Assembly (NCBI RefSeq): GCF_020283565.1
Contig: NC_060061.1
Span: forward strand, 34,509,362-34,573,361
DNA from: Trifolium pratense
Lineage: Eukaryota; Streptophyta; Magnoliopsida; Fabales; Fabaceae
Length of the DNA: 64,000 nt
Reading direction: 5' to 3'
Shown here: positions 24,293-33,243 of the stretch, piece after piece
Layout of the letters: each line of letters starts with the position of its first letter
Position numbering within the stretch: position 1 is the first letter of the stretch
Translations under genes and position numbers: made by a program
Notes under the pieces: generated by a model
The model's input: the letters and a program-made list of their open reading frames with translations, nothing else
Database searches by the model: none
What the model was told of the DNA's origin: nothing

Positions 24293-24620
24293 TATCAAAG
24301 AAGTATATTAAGGTGTTAATCAACTTAATAAAGAAGGATATTAGAGTATGTTATTCTAATAAAGAAGTATATCGAATTATGTTATTCGATAAAGACGGAT
24401 ATTAAGGTATTGATTATCTTAATAAAGACGGACGTTGGATAGTGTTCCACGTTATTGTTGACGGGCTATATGCCAAAATTGTTGATGAATATATTCATGA
24501 GTTTTGAGTGCATGCATCATGAATATTTAGGGATATTGGCTTGTCCAATAAAGAAGGATATCGAACTATATTTGTTTGATAAAGACGGATATCGGAGGTG
24601 AAATACTCTGATAAAGACGA
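24293..24620. repeat. Array of AATAAAGACGGATAT-type repeats in the solo LTR
   Basis: About seven imperfect copies of ATAAAGAMGGATAT spaced 30-40 bp apart, several flanked by short inverted arms (TTATTCGATAAAG, ATCTTAATAAAG). Confidence 0.75.
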
Positions 24621-25471
24621 TGGTACCACATGCATTAGAGGTGTCTAGAGGACATAACATGAATGTGAAGCATTAGATTGCATTAGGGATTATGTGTGCA
24701 TTTTATTATAAATGATGTTTGACACATACTTGGTAAATGTTGATTGTTAATCCGTATGTGTTACGCAGAGTCCGTCATGACTATAAAATGAACAACGCAG
24801 GGTCCGTCATGACCATAATCTGAACAATGTATTTGTGGTGTTAGATTACATTAGGAACTTTATGTATATTCCTATTTGTAACTGAGTTATGTGCTATTTG
24901 TGGATGTTTTGGTATTGTCCGAGACGACGTGAAACTATATGTTTGGTGTATTTTGTGGATGATTGATTATGTGATAAATGAAGTATATGCATGATATATG
25001 AATATGCATGAATGATGGTGATGTATATGTATAATGTATGATTATGCATGTTGTTATGAAGAAGTGTTTAAGTACCATTTACTTACACTTGTATATTTTG
25101 AGTATGTTGTCTAACTCTCTTTTATGTGTTATGTGCTGGACCGTTGGGGGTCCAGATTTTACAGGATTTTGTGGTATTCGATGTCGAGTCGTCGGTGAAG
25201 CTCCGCTCTGATTGTGACACGGGAAAGGGTTTTATATTGTATATAAAGTCTATTGTCTAGGTTGTTTTGTATAATCAATAAATACATTAGTTGATTTAAC
25301 ATTTGTATAAACAAGTATTTTTACTAATTAACTACATTAGTATTATTTTGATTGAAGAATGTAATACTCGAACCACAACTTTTATAATATCAAACATTAC
25401 TTTCCGTTGCGTATTTTGAAAAAGATTTTTACTAAGGTAGAAATATATAAATAATGGGTTTGGGTGTTACA

Positions 25472-25774
25472 ACTTCGATGTGATTCACAGTCCGTCATTC
25501 AATCTCTTTGGAATGCATATATTTATTGTAAATTGTTAAAAGGTGGCCCAATTATTTATTTTTTCGTGTATGGTAATGAGATAACTATTCGAAGTGAGAC
25601 TCAACATATTCACATATGTTTGAACTTAGAACATCATCGTCCCAAATTATAAGAAAAAAAAAAGTCATACTTATAAGGAAAAACCTAAATATAATAAAAA
25701 AAATTTGTAGTTTCCTTGAAATAAGTTGCATGGAAATGTGTTAAAATAATTTTGATTGGTTATTGCTTATGGAA

Positions 25775-25842
<68 letters not shown>

Positions 25843-26270
25843 AAATGCAGTTGCATTTAATTTCAAGAAAATAAGCAAAAACTTTTCTGAAAAGAAAAAA
25901 AAAATATAGTACCTCTGTCCCTAATTATAAGACCATGTTTGACAAAAATGTACTATTTATTTACCTTAATTTTGACCGTATTTTTTAATAATATATAAAT
26001 GTAAATATTAGCATATAAGATCTTGTTCAATTTGTTTTGATGACTATTTTTAAAATATTGGATTTTTATAATTTTTACTAATAGACAATTAAAGATTCTA
26101 GTGATCAAAATTGTAAATTGGCGTACGTGCAGTGGTCAAACTCAAACAGGATCTTATAATTAGGGGGACGGAGGTAGTATATTTTTTACTTATAATTTGA
26201 GACATGAAAAAATAAATTTTTCTCTTATATATTTGGATGTAAGGAGTATATTTTTTTAAATCCATTTTAA
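25472..26270 (+). repeat. ATXR5-flank repeat unit 4 fragment
   Basis: Continues from the solo LTR with GATGTGATTCACAGTCCGTCATTC, the longest GA tract (25781-25839) and the MITE. It then runs through TTGGATGTAAGGAGTAT, the unfilled hAT target site. It ends at AAAATCATTAATTA, where the B3-bearing segment begins. Confidence 0.8.
25907..26179. mobile_element. Stowaway-like MITE (ACCTCTGTCCC family), copy 4
   Basis: Same element as 1237-1508, with right end GGGGGACGGAGGTAGTA. Confidence 0.55.
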
Positions 26271-26380
26271 AATCATTAATTATTACATGTTATAACTACA
26301 TGTTTTATACTTTATAGCTTAAAATAATCTAATTTTCTCTTCATCATAATTTTTTTTTCAATTTAATTTTTGTGTGTTCA

Positions 26381-26776
26381 TATTAATAACTTTTTTTAGT
26401 GTGACATGTACTTGCAATAATACTAACTCTGATCCTATATATAATAAATGTTTTAGGTTTTAGGTTTATCCTAAAATCCATGTATTTAGACTATAATATA
26501 ATATAGATTCATTTATTTTTTAATAAACGTAAAAACTAAAACTTTTATTATATATAAGACCGAAGGGAGTCTCCAACATATTAATAACTTTTTTTAGTGT
26601 GACGTGTACTTGCAATAATACTGCCTCTGATCCTATATATAATAAATATTTTAGTTTTTACGTTCATCCTAAAATCCATGTATTTAGACTATAATATAAT
26701 ATAGATTCATCCATTTTTCCATAACCGTAAAAACTAAAACTTTTATTATATATAAGACCGAAGAAAGTATCCAACA
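26381..26776. repeat. 198-bp tandem duplication containing a small MITE
   Basis: Copies start at 26381 and 26579 (TATTAATAACTTTTTTTAGTG). Each holds CTGATCCTATATATAATAAAT...TTTATTATATATAAGACCGAAG, an inverted-repeat element of about 145 bp. Another Stowaway-type end (CTCCCTCTATCCTGATTTATAAGG) begins at 26814. Confidence 0.75.
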
Positions 26777-27188
26777 TATTTTGCTCTGATATCCAAAATA
26801 TTTTCACTCATACTCCCTCTATCCTGATTTATAAGGAAAATTCTACTTTTGAGATTCATTCAATAATGGATGTATTTGGTCTATAATATAGACTAGATAC
26901 ATTAGTTTTTCAATTAATCTGAAAAATTGAATTTTGCTTCTAATTACAAATGGATAGAGCATATAAAAATTGAGACCAACATGTGGGACCAATCTCTTAT
27001 TGGCCAAATCTATACTTCTCGATCTTTCTAACTTTACCATAAACATGTACAATACAAAGTTGTCTTTTTCCAATAAAACAAGATCTTCCTATAGATATGC
27101 TCTTTTAACGAAAAGGACAACAAGAATATACTACCAACTTCATTAACTCAACTTTTTCACGAAAAAACCGCCGTCTTCCTCTGTAAAC

Positions 27189-27195
27189 TATAAAA
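27189..27195 (+). promoter_or_regulatory. TATA box of the B3 gene
   Basis: TATAAAA, 79 bp upstream of the ATG, a plausible spacing for a 40-50 nt leader. Confidence 0.5.
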
Positions 27196-27273
27196 CTGTT
27201 GTCTTCCTTCATCTCCAACCATTCGTTCTGCGACCATCGCCTTTGAGAATTCACCCAACTGTTCAGATCTGCC

Positions 27274-28970
27274 ATGGAACCTTCTTCAAACAGGTAAAAA
27301 TCTAAACTTTCTCAACTAATTTACCTTTTTCACGCATCAAAATATACACTTGCATGCTTCAAAAACTTCAAAATTTGTGGTCTTTTTCAATGAAATCTGT
27401 TTTCAAGCTATGGTTTTTATATGTTCTATATGAAAATCTTCAAAAAACTGATAGATATGTTGTCTCAATTTTGGAGAGATTGTATCTTCTATTTACCATT
27501 AAATTAGTTTAATATATGTTGCCGTCAAACAATTTTAACTGACGATGATGAACTCTTTATATCAGAAATGAAAACGAAAGGAACAACAAATTTGAAACAC
27601 TTATTTCCCCTGATGAGGTATACCATTCAATTTATATACTTTACTTTTTATATTGTTTCATATATTTTTAAACCATCATTTTAAAATCAATACCTCCTAT
27701 CAACTTTAGGGCAAAATTGAAATACCAAGGAGTTTCTTTGATGAATGGAAATATGAACTACTCAAAAAACAAGATGCAAGGATAACCAAAACTCATAAGT
27801 CATCAACAGTACGTTTATGTTTAACCGATGAGAAAAGTTTCATGTTTTATGCGTATATGGTAGCTCAAAGGTTTGGTTTTGAAAAACCCACTAAAGTTAT
27901 TTTGGATTATAAAATTGTCAACAATGAGTTCCAAATGACAGTGATTGGAACTATCGATAATCATAATAGGCCGACAACATTCGAAACTATCATCAATCCC
28001 TTCGAGGTATATCCCACTTGATTATAAACTGTATTTATATTAATTGATGTTATGCAAAAAAAAATTAATAACTAAGGTTTTTTCGAATTTAGAGATACAT
28101 TCACATCCCAATTGATTTCTATCAACAATGGGAAAGGGAATTGCATCGCCTTGACTATGGTAGGATTATATGGAATGATAGATCAGTAGCTGTGTATTTT
28201 CGATTCAACGATACTGATAAAGTTATGTATGGAAATGAGGTTTCCTATACATTTGGATTTGAAAGACCAACGAAAGTGCGTCTAGACTATAAAATTACAA
28301 ACAATAAGTTTTCATTGACTTTCATTGAATCATTTGATGATCAATCCCATGCATCCACTAAAATTTTTGAAGAAGGCTTAAATGATGATGAAGCTGATGA
28401 GGGAACCGTAGTATTGGTAAAGTACACTCTTAATATTTCATTTAACTTGGTGAGAAATTTCAACTTGTTTTCCAAAATTAATATTCTATTACATACTATT
28501 TTATTTTAAGGATGGAGTTGAAGAAGGTGAACATGCTGATGAGCCTCAAGAAGTTGGTCAAAATGAACCTGCTCCAAAGCCTGTAGATGTTGGTCAACAA
28601 CCAATTGAATGGAATAAAACTGTTTCCAAAGCAATGGCAAATCTTTCCAAGAAACAAGTTTTGGTAATGCCTACAAGTTATTTAATGTTTGTTGTTATTT
28701 AATCATGACTATTGAAAATAACTTCCTACTAAGTCTTATGAAATACTTTGAATATCGCAGCACTTTCCAAATGCTTTTTCAAGAGGTGTCCTTTCAAGAG
28801 CAACCCATGTTGACTTAATCTCGGAAGATATGGATTTTCATCACCGATGCGTTGTTCATACTTCTACCAGATCACAGGATGTTGGAGCATTTGAAAAACA
28901 TATTGGTGACGGTTGGTATGCTTACATGCTTACTCACAGGCCAAGAGCCGGTGACAACTTGATATTTTAG
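27274..28970 (+). CDS. B3-domain protein with three B3-like modules
   Basis: Exons 27274-27293, 27566-27617, 27710-28006, 28093-28416, 28511-28663 and 28761-28970; all junctions are GT-AG and in phase; 351 residues. Module 1 (exon 3) starts KIEIPRSFFDEW. Module 2 (exon 4) starts RYIHIPIDFYQQWERELHRL and has the same FGFE-PTKV-LDYKI-NN pattern as module 1, a sign of internal duplication. A short acidic linker follows. Module 3 (exon 6) runs HFPNAFSRGVL ... IGDGWYAYM ... RAGDNLIF, the clearest B3 signature. B3 proteins of the REM group bind DNA in plant nuclei; targets cannot be inferred. The TAG at 28968 cuts the last strand: 16 further in-frame codons (LFSDTFELIVTLQRRN) precede the next stop at 29019. 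No nuclear localisation signal is obvious. The gene lies in an inserted segment. Confidence 0.75.
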
Positions 28971-29540
28971 CTATTTTCAGATACATTTGAACTTATTGTC
29001 ACTCTTCAACGTCGCAATTAGAAGGGCAATATGAGGAGGAATGAGAGGTTATCATTTTGTTGTTCTGCATTTTACAATTGAACCAACTTTATGATCAATA
29101 TGTATGTTTAGTATTTACCCTGTTTAATTTCATTTTGCAACTTATTAAGTTATCCGAATCTGTACTCCGACTAGCTGATATGATGATATGTTGTATGATA
29201 AGCTATGTTTCGTGACTGTGTGATATACTTACTATCTTATCGCTTTATATTATACGATATGTTATGGCTGTCGACAAAAAAATCACTATGCATTGGCCTA
29301 AATATAAGATTTTTTTGTGTATATGCGTAAATTGAATGTAACAGTACTTTTTTTTTATTGTTGCAGTACATATTACTTAAAAAAATTTGCCCAAGTAACC
29401 ATCCTCTTCAAAAAAAATAAAATTATTCAAATTCAACTATAAAATAATTAACTAATTAGTGTTGTTGGTTTATCTTGATACCAATCAATGAAACTAAATT
29501 TGAACCCACCATTTTTTCAGAAAACTATGTTTATCTCATA
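28971..29540 (+). other. B3 gene 3' flank
   Basis: 3' UTR-like AT-rich sequence. No further gene is seen; 29280-29530 holds no recognisable feature. Confidence 0.5.
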
Positions 29541-29835
29541 CTCCCTCCGGTCCTTTTTATAAGAAACACTTAGGGCAAAAAATTTGGTCCTTTTTATAAG
29601 AAACTTTGACCAATTTTTAAATGTTTTAAATGTTCAATTTCACTTATGCCCTTATTTATTATGAAAGAGAATTTAAAAATAAGTAAGTTAGTTGAATAAA
29701 GAGTAATTAAATAAGGGTATACATGGAATAAATTAAAATTTATAAGAGTATTAAATGAAAATAACTATGTTAAATGTGCTTCATTGGTCTGTGTGATTTT
29801 TTCAAAGTGTTCCTTATAATAAGGACCGGAGGGAG
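29541..29835. mobile_element. Stowaway MITE (CTCCCTCCGGTCC family), copy 1
   Basis: Ends CTCCCTCCGGTCCTTTTTATAAG and CTTATAATAAGGACCGGAGGGAG, flanked by TA dinucleotides as in Tc1/mariner insertions; 295 bp. Close relatives are at 36232-36525 and 63737-64000. Confidence 0.9.
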
Positions 29836-30139
29836 TATTTGATATATATTTAATGGCTCTTATTCAATCCCCAATTTTATTTGAGTTCAAAATTAACATT
29901 TTTATCTTATTTATAAACTTTTTTATAAAATATAACATTCATTATTGTCTCGCTTAAATATAATACTATAATTTCATTCAACTCATTGTATGTATTTTAT
30001 AAATTCACTTTTTTTAAACCAACTTATTAACGCGCCGAAGGTGCGTTCAACACGCCGAACACCCATTACAACCTAACGTCCCCACGCAATATAATGCGCC
30101 GAAGGCGCATCCCATGCGTACGCACGAGTTTTTAATTAG

Positions 30140-30504
30140 TTATGATATAAAAATATAGATCCATTCAAATCCAATAAAGTAATTTGTTGTAACTAAGTTT
30201 TTTTTGACCAAACATTAAATGTATTGTAAAAAGTCATTTACACATTCAATGCATGAAGATTGTTTTTCTAATTTAGTAAAAAAAAATCATAGCAACCAAC
30301 ACAGTGTGACACAAGTGGTAGATACTTGGGTCCCTTAACCATTTGATCTTGGGTTCGATCCCCGATCGGTGCGTATGGAGAAACATTTGTTGGGAGAGGT
30401 CAACCCCTTAAATGGATCGGTTGCCTCGAGGAGATTAGTCTCTACGGTTGCGCGAAGAGGATACCTTTGATTTACCAAAAAAAAAGTCATAGCATTTTTC
30501 TAAC
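30140..30504 (+). repeat. ATXR5-flank repeat unit 4, right part
   Basis: Resumes the unit after the B3 insertion (TTTACACATTCAATGCATG), carries SINE copy C, and runs into the next upstream-region copy. Confidence 0.8.
30295..30485 (+). mobile_element. tRNA-derived SINE, copy C
   Basis: Best-preserved boxes: GTGACACAAGTGGT and GGTTCGATCCCC, followed by an A tail. Confidence 0.8.
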
Positions 30505-32810
30505 ACACGAAACACGGCTAATTTTTTGGTTCATCGACTGGAAACAGCTATGAATTAGTAACAAAAACTGAAAAATTGCACAAACATAAAAGTATGTGCA
30601 CATTACAAGTGAACGTTAGCACAGTCAATCAAAATTTTCCACGTCATTGTTTGTAAGATTCACTTTTTTCCATCAGTAAGTGTGACATTCACTCTCCGGC
30701 GAGTGAGAGTAACAAACAAAACAAAGAATTTTTATTTTTATTTTATTTAATTTTATTTCTTTCTATCACCTTCATTCTTCTTCACAGTTGATCCTTTTCT
30801 CGCATTTCTCTATAAAAATTGAATCTTTCCTCTTCTTTCTCTATAAAAAGAGAGAAAGTTTAACCAATTCGATATTTTTTATAAAATAATAAAGGGTGAC
30901 ATAATTTTTGGGTTGATTATGAAAGTGTGATTATGAAAGTTTCATTGTTTTTTTATTGGGAATTCACATATTATTTATTGGGAATTGTTAAAAGGTGGTT
31001 CAGTTAATTATTTTGTTGTGTATGGTAATGAGATAGTTATTTGAAAAATGATGAAATTAATCTTGACGTGTGGTTTTTCTTTCCATGCCGAGCTAACTGT
31101 GTCACATATGTTATTCAGATAAGTGTTCTGAAAGTGTGGCGTAATTTATGACTTTGATGTAATTTGCAACCAATGTTATTCAAATAGTTGTTTTGATAGT
31201 GTGGCATAATTTATGACTTTAATGTAATTTGCAACTGATTATTCAAGTTTTATGCAACATATACAATATTTCTTGGAAATTGGGAAACAAGTGGTCTAAC
31301 TGTTTATCTTGATACCTGTTTTTAAGACAAGAGTTCAAAAACAGTGGCTTAATTACGATTTTGATGTGATTTACAGTCCGTCATTTAATATCTTTGAAAT
31401 GCATATACTCCCTCCGTCTCAAAATATAAAGGAAAATTGGTCAAAGGAAGTTGATGTATTTGGTTAAAAATTTGGACAAACTATATTAACTTTGTTTGAC
31501 CAATTTTCTCTTATATTTTGGCAAAGAGGAGTATTATTTATTGAAAATTATTAAAAGGTCGTCCAATTATTTATTTTGGCCGTATGTAATGAGATAGCTA
31601 TTTGAAAATGTGAAATTAATTATTAATATAAAATTTAACCAATTTGATATTTTTTTATAAAATAATAAAGGGTGACATAATTTATGGTTTTAATATAATT
31701 TACAATTTTCGTAAAAAAACATAAATTATAACTGGTTATCCAAGTTTTACGCAATACATATATTATTCCTTGAAAATATAGAAGCAGATGACTCAACTGC
31801 TTAACCTGTCATGAATGTTAGTGAGATAATTGTTTGAAAATTGTGAAATTAATTTTGACGTGTAGTTTTTCTCTTCATGTTGAGCTAATTGTGCCACATA
31901 AGTAATTTAGATAGTTGTTCTGAAAGTGTGGCGTAATGTATGACGTTAATGTAATTTGCAACTGATGTTATTCAGATAGTTGTTCTGATAGTGAGGCGTA
32001 ATTTACGGCTTTAATGTAATTTGCAACTGATTATTCAAGTTTTACGCAACATAGACAATGCTTCTTTGAGATTGAGAAACAAGTGGTTCAACTGTTTATC
32101 TTTTCACACATGTTTTAAGACAAGTATTCAAAAACAGTGACATAATTTATGACTTTGATGTGATTCACTTGGAATGTAGTAGTATATATTTATTGTAAAT
32201 TGTTAAAAGGTGGTCCAATTTTTTTTCCCGGGTATGGTAATGAGATAGCTATTCGAATTGAGACTCAACACATTCACCTAAGTTTGAACCTATAACATCG
32301 TCCTTCCCAAATTATAATGAAAAAAAAATCACACTTATTAAGAAAAACCTAAATATAATAATTTTTTTGTATTTTCCTTTAAAAAAGTTATATGGAAATG
32401 TGTTAAAAAAAAATTGATTGGTTATTGGTTATGGAGAAAATAGAAAGAGAGAGAAAGAGTAAATTAAATGCAGTTGCATTTAATTTCAAGAGAATAAACA
32501 AAAACTTTCCTAAAAAAAATAAATGTTTATTGTTTACTTATAATTTGAGACATGAAAAATTTGTTTTTTCTCTTATATTTTAGGATGGATGGAGTATATT
32601 CTTTTAAACCCATTGTAAAATCATTAATTAATTATTATGATATAAAAATATAGATCCATTCAAATTAAATTAAATAATTTATTGTAACTGCAATTTTTTT
32701 TGACCAAATATTAAATGTATGTCAAAAAAGTAATTTACACATTCATTGCATGGAGATTAACTTTTTTTTTTCTATTTTAGTAAAAAAAAGTCATAGCATT
32801 TTTCTGACAC
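30505..32810 (+). repeat. ATXR5-flank repeat unit 5 (diverged, nearest to the gene)
   Basis: Upstream-region copy at 30505-30870, then a short stretch at 30914-30955 (GTGATTATGAAAGTTTCATTG) resembling ATXR5 intron 1 (33628-33650). AT-rich spacer with three or four subrepeats (GTTATTCAGATAGTTGTTCTG) follows, with a 124-bp Stowaway-like MITE at 31408-31531 and a rudimentary GA tract at 32443-32456. It lacks the hAT element and, at its right end, the SINE. Confidence 0.75.
31408..31531. mobile_element. Small Stowaway MITE
   Basis: Ends CTCCCTCCGTCTCAAAATATAA and TTATATTTTGGCAAAGAGGAG, flanked by TA. The near-palindromic interior GGTCAAAGGAAG.../...TTGTTTGACCAA can fold. Confidence 0.8.
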
Positions 32811-33243
32811 ATGAAACACGGCTAATTTTTTGGCTCATCGACTGGAAACAGCTATGCATTAGTAAAGCAAAACTGAAAAACTTCACAAACATAAAAGTAT
32901 GTGCACATTATAAGTGAACGTTAGCACAATCAATCAAAATTTTCCACGTCATTATTCGTAAAATTCACTTTCTTCCACTAGTAAGTGTGACATTCACTCT
33001 CCGGCAAGTGAGAGTAACAAACATAACAAAGAATTTTTATTTTATTTCATTCTATCACCTTCGTTCTTCTTCACTGTTGAACTTTTTCTCGCATTTCTCT
33101 ATAAAAATTGAACCTTTTCTTGTCTTTCTCTATAAAAATTGAACCTTTTATCGTCTTTCTCTATCAAAAGAGAGAAAGTTCTTCAAAAATAATTTTTCAA
33201 AATCTTAACTTTACCTTCAAACCTTCTCCAATTGTCCAATCCA
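32811..33243 (+). promoter_or_regulatory. ATXR5-a promoter and 5' leader
   Basis: The gene-linked member of the repeated upstream region. It contains the inverted ACTCTCCGGCAAGTGAGAGT and a 31-bp tandem repeat of TTTCTCTATAAAAATTGAACC with TATAAAA at 33100-33106 and 33131-33137, plus a decayed TATCAAA at 33162. The ATG at 33244 (CCAATGGCTCC) is preferred because the same context opens ATXR5-b. Confidence 0.7.

Larger units (their letters stand above)
23028..25471. mobile_element. Solo LTR (2.44 kb), probably gypsy/Tekay-type
   Basis: Starts TGTAACGACCC and ends GGGTGTTACA, a TG...CA pair with extended inverted ends, flanked by the 5-bp duplication ACTTC (23023-23027 and 25472-25476). The host repeat continues cleanly on both sides. 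No polyprotein is inside, so an LTR-LTR recombination product is the simplest reading. The terminal sequence and length fit chromovirus LTRs of plants; the lineage is inference. Confidence 0.75.
26271..30139 (+). mobile_element. Insertion carrying the B3 gene, ending in a Helitron-like 3' terminus
   Basis: The repeat unit reads AAATCATTAATTA before this segment and TTATGATATAAAA after it, positions that are adjacent in units 1-3, so 3.9 kb was inserted. The right end CCCATGCGTACGCACGAG then TTTTTAATTAG|T looks like a decayed Helitron end (hairpin plus CTAG|T, with C-to-T changes). A second GC hairpin ATGCGCCGAAGGCGCAT precedes it. The left end lacks a recognisable TC terminus. Near-repeats TTAATTATTA and TTAATTAGTTA flank it, so another mechanism is possible. 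Confidence 0.45.
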
